Assembly (NCBI GenBank): GCA_031370485.1
Contig: JANMQK010000047.1
Coordinates: forward strand, 1-13,401
Length of the DNA: 13,401 bases
Source of the DNA: JANMQK01 sp031370485
GTDB lineage: Bacteria; Acidobacteriota; Polarisedimenticolia; Gp22-AA2
Direction: 5' to 3'
Shown: positions 1 to 6,959 of the stretch, piece after piece
Position numbering within the stretch: the stretch's first letter is position 1
Layout: each line of letters opens with the position of its first letter
Program-made: the position numbers and the translations under genes
Notes under the pieces: generated by a model
Seen by the model: only the letters and a program-made list of their open reading frames with translations
Database searches by the model: none
Told to the model about the DNA's origin: nothing

Positions 1-752
1 TGACGCTCGCGGAGCGGCTGCAGCACGGAACTCTTCTCGTGAGCTTCACGGTCCTCGTCGTGACCGGCTTCATGCTGCACTACCCGGACGCGTGGTGGGT
101 CGCGACGCTGCGCCGGCTGTGCAGCGATGTGTTCGAGCTGCGGAGCCTGATGCACCGCGTCGCCGGCGTCGTGCTGCTCGCCGCGTCTGCGTATCACGTA
201 GCGCACCTGGCCGTCACCACGCGCGGTCGGGAGTTTTTCCGCGACATGCTCCCGCAGCGCGCCGATGTCACCGACTCACTGAGGGTGCTGGCCCACAACT
301 TCGGCCTGGCCGCCACGAAGCCCCGCTTCGGGCGCTTCAGCTACGTGGAGAAGAGCGAGTACTGGGCGCTCGTCTGGGGGACGATCCTGATGGGGGTCAC
401 CGGTGCAATCCTGTGGTTCGAGAACACCTCCATGGGGCTGCTCACCAAGCTGGGCTGGGATGTGGCGCGCACCATCCACTACTACGAGGCCTGGCTGGCC
501 ACCCTCGCGATCATCGTGTGGCACCTCTACTACGTCATCTTCAACCCGGACGTGTACCCCATGAACCTGGCGTGGCTGACCGGGACGATCACCCATGAAG
601 AGATGGCCGACGAGCATCCCCTGGAGCTCGAGGCGGTTCGCCGGCGCGAGATGGAGGCGGCGGTCGCCGCCTCCGAGGCGAAGCCGGGAGAACCGAAGGG
701 GCCGGACCACCCGCCACCGTCCCACCCTTCAGGAGGTCGAAGTGACAGCTGA
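1..752 (+). CDS. Diheme membrane cytochrome b (cytochrome b561 / formate dehydrogenase gamma-like), 5'-truncated by the window
   Basis: The reading frame is open from base 3, so the GTG at 39 is probably internal: the residues before it (ERLQHGTLL) are the usual start of the first heme-binding helix of this family. Of 249 visible residues, candidate heme ligands are His8 (helix 1), His51 and His65 (helix 2, 14 apart), and His159 and His174 (helix 4). Hydrophobic helices lie around residues 9-26, 51-70, 119-138 and 160-180. The C-terminal 50 residues are a charged, proline-rich cytoplasmic-type tail. Family members pass electrons between quinone and periplasmic c-type hemes through two b hemes. 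Relatives can carry a multiheme c domain at the N terminus, which cannot be judged here. It is the first visible gene of a redox operon and overlaps the Rieske gene by 11 bp. The family call is solid; the exact subgroup is not. Confidence 0.85.
   Translation, partial: TLAERLQHGTLLVSFTVLVVTGFMLHYPDAWWVATLRRLCSDVFELRSLMHRVAGVVLLAASAYHVAHLAVTTRGREFFRDMLPQRADVTDSLRVLAHNFGLAATKPRFGRFSYVEKSEYWALVWGTILMGVTGAILWFENTSMGLLTKLGWDVARTIHYYEAWLATLAIIVWHLYYVIFNPDVYPMNLAWLTGTITHEEMADEHPLELEAVRRREMEAAVAASEAKPGEPKGPDHPPPSHPSGGRSDS
731..736 (+). promoter_or_regulatory. Shine-Dalgarno site AGGAGG for the Rieske gene
   Basis: A perfect AGGAGG lies 5 nt before the GTG at 742, inside the end of the upstream cytochrome gene. 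It decides the Rieske start: the long open frame back to 595 is only a shadow of the cytochrome b gene. In-frame ATGs at 757 and 775 have weaker upstream sites. Confidence 0.7.
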
Positions 753-1197
753 TCCGATGGGAAAGGACAGGCCGATGGAGCGACGCACGGCAATGCGCTG
801 GCTGATCCGCGGTTTCCTCTCCCTCTGGGGGCTGGGGGCCGCGGCGATGGGGATCTCCTTCCTCAAGGCACCGTCCCCCGAGCGCCGGCCCGGAGAAGGG
901 CTGGTTCGGTGCGGACCGATCGGGTCGCTCGCGGTGGGCGAAGCCCGCCTGGTGCGGCACGGCGCCGAGCCACTCTACGTCGTGCGATCCTCCGAGACGG
1001 AGGTCGTGGCCCTGTCGGCGATCTGCACCCACCTGAAATGCGTGCTCGCCTGGAGCCAGCCGCGGAAGCAGTTCGTCTGCCCCTGCCACGCGGGAGCCTT
1101 CGACAGCGCCGGCAACGTTCTGTCTGGACCGCCTACCCGGCCCCTGCCGCGCTACACGGCGGAGATTCGCAGCGGCGAGATCATCGTCCACACCTGA
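742..1197 (+). CDS. Rieske [2Fe-2S] protein of a Rieske/cytochrome b complex
   Basis: From GTG 742 the product has 151 residues. A short basic N terminus with an Arg-Arg pair (residues 14-15) precedes one membrane helix (about 20-41), a Tat-type anchor layout typical of Rieske subunits. The cluster motifs are box I CTHLKC (Cys95, His97, Cys100) and box II CPCHAGAFD (Cys113, Cys115, His116); Cys100 and Cys115 would form the usual disulfide. The canonical box II CPCHGSxY is altered: the Ser and Tyr that hydrogen-bond the cluster in high-potential Rieske proteins are Gly118 and Phe120. By family knowledge this predicts a low potential, fitting menaquinol. The protein should carry electrons from quinol to the neighbouring c-type cytochromes on the outer face of the membrane. 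The gene is coupled to the upstream gene and is followed by cytochrome b. Confidence 0.9.
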   Translation: MTADPMGKDRPMERRTAMRWLIRGFLSLWGLGAAAMGISFLKAPSPERRPGEGLVRCGPIGSLAVGEARLVRHGAEPLYVVRSSETEVVALSAICTHLKCVLAWSQPRKQFVCPCHAGAFDSAGNVLSGPPTRPLPRYTAEIRSGEIIVHT

Positions 1198-1247
1198 TCG
1201 AGGGAAGGGGCGCCGCCCCCGTGAAACCGGCGAAGGGAGTCCGAACC

Positions 1248-2351
1248 GTGATCAAGTGGCTCGAAGAGAGGTTCAACCTCACGGAGATTTTCTCCTTCCT
1301 GACGAGCTTCGGACTGTTCCCCGCCGAGCTGGACTCGCGCAAGCCGCTCAAGGAGGCGCTGCGCGAGGGGCTCGACCAGCCCCTGCCCTCCTACGCCCGC
1401 TGGCCCAGGGTGCTGGGGATTCTGTCGCTCCTGCTTTTCGCGTTCCTGGGCATCACCGGCATCATGCTCGCCTTCTACTACCAGCCCACCGTCGCCGAGG
1501 CCTATGGGTCGGTCACGACGATCGTGAGGGACGTCAACTTCGGGTGGTTCGTCCGCCAGGTCCACCGCTGGGGCGCCAACCTGCTCCTGGTCATCCTCAT
1601 CGTCCGCATCTGGCGATTCTATTTCCAGGGGATGTACAAGGCGCCGCGAGAGGCCTTGTGGGTCCTGTCGATCCTGGCCTTCGTCGTGACCACACAGGCC
1701 GATTTCACCGGAAGGCTCCTGGGCTGGAACGCGAATGGATACTGGACGGCGGTGCGCGCCTTCGAGGTCATCCATTCGCTGCCGGTCCTGGGATCGCTGT
1801 TCGCGTTCCTCGTCGGCGGGTCGGACGTCGATCAGATCGTGCTGACGCGATTCTACGTCCTGCACATCCTGGTGCTGCCGGCAATCCTCCTGGGCCTCTA
1901 CTATCTCAATTTCTCAGGTGTGAGGCGCGTGGGACTGTCGGCGCTCCCGGGTGAGAAACGGGCGGGGCTCGGGGTCTACAAGGTCTATCTTTACAACCTG
2001 GTCATCCTCACGGTGCTGGTCTTCGGCTGCCTCATCACGCTGGCGATGGTCCTGCCGGAGCCGTTCGTCCAGGTGGCCGATCCGCTCGCGACTCCTCCCG
2101 GCGCGCGGCCTCCCTGGTATCTCCTGGCCTCGCACGCGGTCCTCGAGTCAGGCCCCTCGATGGTGCCCCGGCCGGTCCGGGGGTTCCTGATCGAGGCGGT
2201 CCTCGGGCTGACCCTTCTCGTGCCGTTCCTCGACCGGAGCCCGGGGCGCGAGGCGCGCGATCGGCGCATCGCCATCCTCGTCGGCGTCGCCGCCATCGCC
2301 CTCTGGGCTTTCTTCACGTGGACCGGTTACAGCCTCGAGAGGATCCGATGA
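1248..2351 (+). CDS. Cytochrome b (b6/subunit IV-like fusion) of a Rieske/cyt b complex, lacking both heme bH ligands
   Basis: The 367-residue protein aligns by eye with cytochrome b6 across helices A-D (GITG, FGWFVRQVHRWGAN, PVLGS, LTRFYVLH) and continues into a subunit IV-like part with the ADP..TPP..WY region. The start is GTG 1248, with AAGGGAG 8 nt upstream, giving a b6-like N terminus (IKWLEERF); GTG 1221 is the alternative. Heme bL ligands His106 and His206 are present. The partners that bind heme bH in the family, 14 residues after the first and 15 after the second, are Arg120 and Asn221. The Qo-site PEWY motif is PPWY (288-291). The only cysteine is Cys261, so a b6f-type covalent heme at the usual N-terminal site is not expected. 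A complex that oxidises quinol without normal transmembrane electron transfer is inferred. The end overlaps the next gene as ATGA. Confidence 0.9.
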   Translation: MIKWLEERFNLTEIFSFLTSFGLFPAELDSRKPLKEALREGLDQPLPSYARWPRVLGILSLLLFAFLGITGIMLAFYYQPTVAEAYGSVTTIVRDVNFGWFVRQVHRWGANLLLVILIVRIWRFYFQGMYKAPREALWVLSILAFVVTTQADFTGRLLGWNANGYWTAVRAFEVIHSLPVLGSLFAFLVGGSDVDQIVLTRFYVLHILVLPAILLGLYYLNFSGVRRVGLSALPGEKRAGLGVYKVYLYNLVILTVLVFGCLITLAMVLPEPFVQVADPLATPPGARPPWYLLASHAVLESGPSMVPRPVRGFLIEAVLGLTLLVPFLDRSPGREARDRRIAILVGVAAIALWAFFTWTGYSLERIR

Positions 2352-3523
2352 TCGCGGGAATCCTGCTCCTGGCCCTGGCGGCGCCTCCGGCCAACCTGTG
2401 CTCTCTCTGCCATTCGGACGTGCGCGTCCAGTTCGAGCGCGGCGTGCATTACCGCGAGGGGGTCGCGTGCACCTCATGCCACGGAGGAAACCCCGCCGCG
2501 TCCACAGTGGCCGAGGCCCATCGAGGTGACTTTCGCGGCGTGCCCCGCCGCCGCGATGTCCCCGCCCTCTGCGCCTCGTGCCACGACGACGTCGCGCGCA
2601 TGCGCCCGTACAACCTGCCCGCGGACCAGTACGCCCTCTACCGCACCTCGCGGCACGGCGTCCTCCTGGCGAAGGGGGACGAGCGGGTGGCGGTCTGCAC
2701 CGACTGCCACGGGGTGCACGAGATCCGCGCGCGCGCGGACCCCGCGAGCAGTGTTTTTCCGAAGAACATCCCGCAGACCTGCGGCCGCTGCCACGGCGAC
2801 CCGGCGCTCATCGCCCGGTACGGCCTGCCCGGGAACGCCTACCTCGACTACAAGGAAAGCGTCCATGGCCGCGCGTTTCTCGAGCAGGGCGACGCCGGCG
2901 CCCCCGAGTGCTCGCGCTGCCACGGGGCGCACGGCGCCACCCCTCCGGGGGTGGGGGACATCGACAAGGTCTGCGGGCAGTGCCACGCCACAGCGCGGGC
3001 CTCGTTCATCGAGGGACCCCACAAGCGGGCCATGGACGCGGCCGGGCTGCCGGAATGCGCCTCCTGTCACGATCATCACCGGGTTCTCCCCGCCAGCATG
3101 AGCCTTCTCGACGAGGCCTGCGCCCGGTGCCACGCGCAGAATTCGCCCGAGCAGGGGGTCGCGACGAGCATGAAGACGCTCCTGACTCAGGCCTCCGACG
3201 AGATCGACCGGGCCCGGGCGATGGTTGAAAAGGCGGCGGCGATTCCTCTTTACGTCCTGGACGACCGCGCCCGCCTGGAGGAGGCCCGCACGGCCCTTCT
3301 GGAGTCCTACCCGGTGATGCATTCGTTGTCGGTGCCCCAGGTCGAGCACCTCACGCAGCGGGCCCGATCGATCTCGAACGAGGTCGAATCGGAGATCAGC
3401 GGCAAGCTCGAGCAGCGCAAGTGGCGCCGCGTCGGGCTCCTGGTTTTCTGGTTCTACCTTCTCCTGACCGTGGCGGTTCTGCTGCGGTTCCGCCATAAAG
3501 CCGCCGTGGGGTCGGCAGGGTGA
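2348..3523 (+). CDS. Membrane-anchored nonaheme c-type cytochrome
   Basis: The 391-residue product begins with a short hydrophobic signal sequence (residues 2-16). It carries nine CXXCH heme sites, at Cys18, 41, 75, 117, 145, 188, 209, 237 and 258. Two stretches (about 98-125 and 168-197) share the pattern S-x-H-G, a run of about a dozen residues, then C-x-x-C-H-G-x-H, suggesting an internal duplication. Residues 270-360 are heme-free, helical and charged, and residues 362-381 form a C-terminal membrane anchor, so the heme domain should face the periplasm. The start ATG overlaps the cytochrome b stop (ATGA), and the stop overlaps the next start (GTGA), so translation of all three is probably coupled. 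It is the likely electron acceptor of the Rieske/cyt b subunits. It belongs broadly to the cytochrome c3/NrfH-like multiheme class; I do not recognise a named orthologue. Confidence 0.9.
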   Translation: MIAGILLLALAAPPANLCSLCHSDVRVQFERGVHYREGVACTSCHGGNPAASTVAEAHRGDFRGVPRRRDVPALCASCHDDVARMRPYNLPADQYALYRTSRHGVLLAKGDERVAVCTDCHGVHEIRARADPASSVFPKNIPQTCGRCHGDPALIARYGLPGNAYLDYKESVHGRAFLEQGDAGAPECSRCHGAHGATPPGVGDIDKVCGQCHATARASFIEGPHKRAMDAAGLPECASCHDHHRVLPASMSLLDEACARCHAQNSPEQGVATSMKTLLTQASDEIDRARAMVEKAAAIPLYVLDDRARLEEARTALLESYPVMHSLSVPQVEHLTQRARSISNEVESEISGKLEQRKWRRVGLLVFWFYLLLTVAVLLRFRHKAAVGSAG

Positions 3524-5349
3524 GCGCCGAGGGCCTGCTGGCGCGCGCGCGGCGCCTCTTCGGCAGCCTGTCGTTCCGCGCCCTGGCGCTGGCGGGCGGT
3601 CTCTCCCTGGGGCTGGCGCTCATCGCGACGGGGACCGCCATGGAGGTGAGCAGCCGGCCGGCCTTCTGCGGCTCGTGCCACATCATGAAGCCCTACTACG
3701 AGTCGTGGAAGGGCTCGTCTCACAAAAACATCGCCTGCGTCGATTGTCACATCCCGCCCGGGGTGACCGCCGAGCTGCGCAAGAAGTACGAGGCTCTGTC
3801 GATGGTCGCCCGCTACTTCACCGGCACCTACAGCACCAACCCCTGGACCGAGATCGACGACGCCTCGTGCCTGCAGTGCCACCAGCGGCGGCTGCTGTCG
3901 GGCAGGGAGCTCTTCGGCACCATCCTGTTCGACCACTCGGCGCACCTGGCCGGCATGCGGCGCGGCAAGAAGCTGCGCTGCACGTCCTGTCATTCGCAGA
4001 TCGTGCAAGGGAGCCACATCGCCGTCACGCCCTCGACCTGCATCCTGTGCCACTTCAAGGGCCAGGCCTCCGACACCGGGACGGCGCGCTGCACGTTGTG
4101 CCACCAGGTGCCCGACAAGGTGTTCGCGAAAGGCACCCTGCGCTTCAACCACGCCGACGTCTCGCGCTTCGGCATGGAGTGCACCTGGTGCCACGCCCGT
4201 CCGCAAGGTAGCGACGGGGCCGTGCCGCGGGAGCGCTGCGTGACCTGCCACAACGAGCCCTCCCGCCTGGCGAAGTACGACGACACGGAGCTTCTGCACC
4301 GCATGCACGTCACCGAGCACAAGGTCGACTGCATGCACTGTCATCTTGAAATCCAGCACGTCGGGAAGCCGAGCCTCGAGCGGGCCGTCACGTCGTGCGA
4401 CACCTGCCACGACTCCGGCCACTCCGCCCAGCTCGACCTCTACAGCGGTCTTGGCGGCAAGGGGGTCGACCCGATGCCGAGCCCGATGTTCCAGGCCGGG
4501 GTGCGCTGCGAGGGATGCCATTTCGCGATTCCCGGCCACGCTTCCGAGGTCCGCGGCGCCTCGGACATCTCCTGCATGTCCTGTCACGGCGCTTCGTACC
4601 GCACCATTTATCTTTCCTGGAAGGAAGGCACCGAGAGGCGCACGCGGGCGCTCGAGCGGCAGATGAACGAGACCGAGCGCGCGCTGGCGGCCTCACCGTC
4701 GCGGTCCCTCGCCGACGCCCGCTACAACCTGAGCCTGGTGTCCCGCGGCCACGGGATCCACAACGTGGGATACGCCTACGCGCTCCTGCGCCGCTCGCAC
4801 GAGGACATGAACGCGGCCCGCGCGGCACGCGGCCTGTCGTCCCTGCCGCTTCCCTGGACCGAGATCCCGGTCGAATCACCCTGCCTGAGCTGCCACCAGG
4901 GCATCGAGGCGCAGCGGGGTGAGTTCTCGGGACGCGCGTTCAGCCACGCGCCGCATCTTCTGAAGGCAAAGCTCGGCTGCGAATCCTGCCATCGCACCCA
5001 CCAGGAGCGCGCTCCGAAAGAGTTGGTCCGTTTCGGGCCGTCCGGCTGCGACTCCTGCCACCATCGCGAGACCCGCGCCGACTGCCTTTCGTGTCATTCC
5101 GGCGTGCGCGGGCGCAAGGTGACGAGCTTCCGGGGGCAGTTCGATCACGCCTTCCACCTGGACGAGGCGGGCCAGACCTGCGCCGACTGTCACGAACTCA
5201 CTACGGACGGAACGGCGCACTTGAAGAAAGAGACCTGCGCCGCCTGCCACGAAGAGACGTCAGCCGCGGGCGAGGCGGGGGAGCAGTCGGAACTTGGCGG
5301 TGAAGTGTGGCAGGTAGGGCGGGCGCCAGGTCATCTCGACCCCTCCTAG
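3520..5349 (+). CDS. 18-heme NapC/NirT-like membrane-anchored cytochrome c
   Basis: The 609-residue product has an N-terminal membrane anchor (about 19-41) followed by a NapC/NirT/NrfH-like heme domain: FCGSCH at 49-54, then Tyr59, Tyr60, Trp63 and His68, then CVDCH at 73-77. In all there are 18 CXXCH sites, at Cys50, 73, 117, 154, 174, 191, 221, 240, 271, 293, 330, 352, 455, 487, 510, 522, 554 and 573. A heme-free helical stretch (about 365-450) with the segment GHGIHNVGYA separates heme sites 12 and 13, echoing the His/Asn segment of multiheme nitrite-reductase-type cytochromes. NapC-type domains take electrons from membrane quinol or a quinol-oxidising partner. The rest could relay them across the periplasm to a reductase or extracellular acceptor (inference). 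The start GTG overlaps the preceding stop. The last 30 codons lie antisense to the end of tnaA and follow the final heme site. Confidence 0.9.
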   Translation: MSAEGLLARARRLFGSLSFRALALAGGLSLGLALIATGTAMEVSSRPAFCGSCHIMKPYYESWKGSSHKNIACVDCHIPPGVTAELRKKYEALSMVARYFTGTYSTNPWTEIDDASCLQCHQRRLLSGRELFGTILFDHSAHLAGMRRGKKLRCTSCHSQIVQGSHIAVTPSTCILCHFKGQASDTGTARCTLCHQVPDKVFAKGTLRFNHADVSRFGMECTWCHARPQGSDGAVPRERCVTCHNEPSRLAKYDDTELLHRMHVTEHKVDCMHCHLEIQHVGKPSLERAVTSCDTCHDSGHSAQLDLYSGLGGKGVDPMPSPMFQAGVRCEGCHFAIPGHASEVRGASDISCMSCHGASYRTIYLSWKEGTERRTRALERQMNETERALAASPSRSLADARYNLSLVSRGHGIHNVGYAYALLRRSHEDMNAARAARGLSSLPLPWTEIPVESPCLSCHQGIEAQRGEFSGRAFSHAPHLLKAKLGCESCHRTHQERAPKELVRFGPSGCDSCHHRETRADCLSCHSGVRGRKVTSFRGQFDHAFHLDEAGQTCADCHELTTDGTAHLKKETCAACHEETSAAGEAGEQSELGGEVWQVGRAPGHLDPS

Positions 5350-6645
5350 CTCGGAGGCGCCTGCCGCAACCTCGGCCGCGATCTCGAGAATCCGGTCCAC
5401 GTGGCTTTGCGTGTAGACGCGGCGCGGCATGGCCAGCCGGACGAGATCGAGCCCCGCCGGCACGAAAGCGCCCTTGGCATCAGTCTTCCCGAACATCACG
5501 CTGCCGATCTCGCACGACCTTATCCCGCCGGCCAGGTACAGCTCGCAGGCGAGCGCCTGCCCGGGGTAACGCTCCGGCGGGATGTGGGGCAGGAACTTCC
5601 TGGCGTCGATGAACACGGCGTGCCCGCCGGGGGGCTGCACGGTCGGGAAACCCCGGGCATTCAGGCCCCGCGCGAGGTAGGCAACGGACGCCAGCCGGTA
5701 TTCCAGGTAGGTCTCGTCGAGCACCTCCTCGAGCCCCACAGCCAGCGCCTCGAGGTCGCGCGCCGCGCAGCCGCCATAGGTCGGAAACCCCTCGGTCAGG
5801 ATCAGCAGGTTGCGCGCCTCGGCCGCCAGCCGGTCGTCGTTGAGGGCGAGAAAGCCCCCCATGTTCACGAGGCCGTCCTTCTTGCCGCTCAGGATGCAGC
5901 CGTCCGCCAGCCGGAAGATCTCGCGCGCGATGTCGGCGGCAGAGCGGCTCCCCTGCCCCTTCTCGCGCAGCTTGATGAAGTAGGCGTTCTCCGCGAACCG
6001 GCAGGCGTCCAGGATGAACGGGATGCCGTGCGCGTTCAGGACCCGGGCGCAGCTGCGGATGTTCTCGAGGCTCGCGGGCTGCCCTCCCGCGGTGTTGTTC
6101 GTGAGGGTCATCATCCCGAGCGGTATGGCGTCCTTGCGGCGGCGGCAGAGATCCTCGAGTTTCCCGAGATCGATGTTCCCCTTGAAGGGATGTTCCGAAG
6201 AAGTGTCGGCCGCCTCCGTGCAGACGAGGTCGAGTGCTTCGCCGCGGTCGTACTCGATGTTGGCGCGGGTCGTGTCGAAGTGGCTGTTGTTCGGGACGAC
6301 AGAACCCTCCCGCACGGTGATCTGGAAGAGAATTCTCTCGGCCGCGCGCCCCTGGTGGGTCGGGATGATGTGCCGGTACCCCGTGAGGTCCCTGACGGCG
6401 GATTCGAAGCGGGCGAAGGAGCGCGACCCGGCGTACGACTCGTCCCCCACCATCATCGCCCCCCACTGCGCGGCGCTCATCGCCGATGTGCCCGAGTCGG
6501 TCAGGAGGTCGAAGGTCACGCAGTCGGCGGGAAGCGCAAAGAGGTTGTAGTCGGCCGCCCGCAGCCGCGCCTCGCGCTCCTCGCGGTCGGGAAGTGCTAT
6601 CGGCTCGACCACTTTGATCCGGAACGGCTCGATGATCACCTTCAT
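5260..6645 (-). CDS. tnaA: Tryptophanase (tryptophan indole-lyase, PLP-dependent beta-eliminating lyase)
   Basis: The complete 461-residue protein matches the tryptophanase/tyrosine phenol-lyase family from EPFRI near the N terminus to HFTAKF at the C terminus. The PLP lysine is Lys256 in SGKKD; Asp213 and Arg216 hold the cofactor and the THQGR motif is at 96-100. Specificity positions favour tryptophan over tyrosine: Asp124 (HFDTT), where phenol-lyases have Thr; Ile380 (CEIGS), where phenol-lyases have the phenol-binding Arg; and His447 (PHFTA), where phenol-lyases have Phe. The reaction splits L-tryptophan into indole, pyruvate and ammonia in the cytoplasm. The ATG is preceded by GGAGGG with a 6-nt spacer. 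No tryptophan permease gene is visible. It converges on the 18-heme cytochrome gene and overlaps it by 90 bp. Side activity on other beta-substituted amino acids such as cysteine is common in this family. Confidence 0.88.
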   Translation of the reverse strand: MKVIIEPFRIKVVEPIALPDREEREARLRAADYNLFALPADCVTFDLLTDSGTSAMSAAQWGAMMVGDESYAGSRSFARFESAVRDLTGYRHIIPTHQGRAAERILFQITVREGSVVPNNSHFDTTRANIEYDRGEALDLVCTEAADTSSEHPFKGNIDLGKLEDLCRRRKDAIPLGMMTLTNNTAGGQPASLENIRSCARVLNAHGIPFILDACRFAENAYFIKLREKGQGSRSAADIAREIFRLADGCILSGKKDGLVNMGGFLALNDDRLAAEARNLLILTEGFPTYGGCAARDLEALAVGLEEVLDETYLEYRLASVAYLARGLNARGFPTVQPPGGHAVFIDARKFLPHIPPERYPGQALACELYLAGGIRSCEIGSVMFGKTDAKGAFVPAGLDLVRLAMPRRVYTQSHVDRILEIAAEVAAGASELGGVEMTWRPPYLPHFTAKFRLLPRLARG

Positions 6646-6706
6646 GAGCGACCCTCCGCGGACTGTTCCCGGACAAGCCGGCTGTCAATGCAATTATCGA
6701 GCCCGC

Positions 6707-6727
6707 CGCGGGGCATGGCGCCCCGCG
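6707..6727 (-). other. GC-only hairpin in the leader of tnaA
   Basis: An 8-bp perfect inverted repeat (CGCGGGGC at 6707-6714, GCCCCGCG at 6720-6727) with a 5-nt loop lies between the short ORF that stops at 6733 and the tnaA start at 6645. On the - strand no T-run follows, so it is not a typical intrinsic terminator. The loop overlaps the ATG of a 24-codon ORF that ends by overlapping the tnaA start. A role in translational or transcriptional control of tnaA is possible but inferred. Confidence 0.4.
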
Positions 6728-6732
6728 TGGCG

Positions 6733-6792
6733 CTACGGCAGGCAGACCTCTTTGCCGATGACAGGGAACAGGCCCGGCCGTTCGCATATCAT
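6733..6792 (-). CDS. Possible 19-residue leader peptide upstream of tnaA
   Basis: ATG at 6792 is preceded by the strong SD AAGGAGGGG (6810-6802) with a 9-nt spacer. The peptide MICERPGLFPVIGKEVCLP ends in Pro just before a TAG, 87 nt upstream of tnaA and 5 nt before a GC hairpin. The position and the Pro-stop end recall TnaC leader peptides, but there is no Trp, which TnaC needs. The same bases are the tail of the longer open frame of the glycosyltransferase fragment, and the SD coincides with lysine/glutamate/glycine codons in that frame. It could therefore be the end of a broken gene instead. Confidence 0.25.
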   Translation of the reverse strand: MICERPGLFPVIGKEVCLP

Positions 6793-6818
6793 CCTGCGAA
6801 ACCCCTCCTTCTTGCTTA

Positions 6819-6959
6819 TCACCAGCGCCCGGACACAGCGGCGTCGGCCAGCTGAATCGCCACCTCGTGCTCGCTTTTCAGGCAGTTTCGGTTGCAGCCG
6901 CAGAAATGGGGGTGCTCGAGGTACAGGCGCCGGGACAAGAAGACGCGGCCGTCTGTCGA
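6819..6959 (-). pseudogene. Coding-like out-of-frame fragment with Cys/His cluster
   Basis: In the frame shifted by +1 from the glycosyltransferase fragment, about 45 codons between two TGA stops read like protein, with mostly G/C third positions and a Cys/His cluster: HPHFCGCNRNC, then KSEHEVAIQLADAAVSG, ending at TGA 6821-6819. There is no credible start codon, so it would be the 3' part of a broken gene. It may once have continued into the coding-like tail of the other frame (ISKKEGF onward, to 6733), which would mean one more frameshift. I do not recognise the family. Confidence 0.35.

Noticed and set aside
595..741. N-terminal extension of the Rieske frame
   Set aside because: Arg-rich translation of the cytochrome b tail in another frame; the AGGAGG site places the start at 742.
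909..1247. N-terminal extension of the cytochrome b frame
   Set aside because: It overlaps the Rieske coding region in another frame and is Arg/Pro-rich. The b6-like N terminus begins at 1248, or at most at 1221.
5260..6645. Calling the lyase tyrosine phenol-lyase
   Set aside because: The phenol-binding Thr and Arg are Asp124 and Ile380, and the C-terminal His447 is of tryptophanase type.
6680..6730. tnaA promoter with GATAAT as -10 on the - strand
   Set aside because: The hexamer fits, but nothing like a -35 box is found at the right distance, so it is not listed as a feature.
5401..6855. 484-codon + strand open frame
   Set aside because: Shadow of tryptophanase; no domain and a biased composition.
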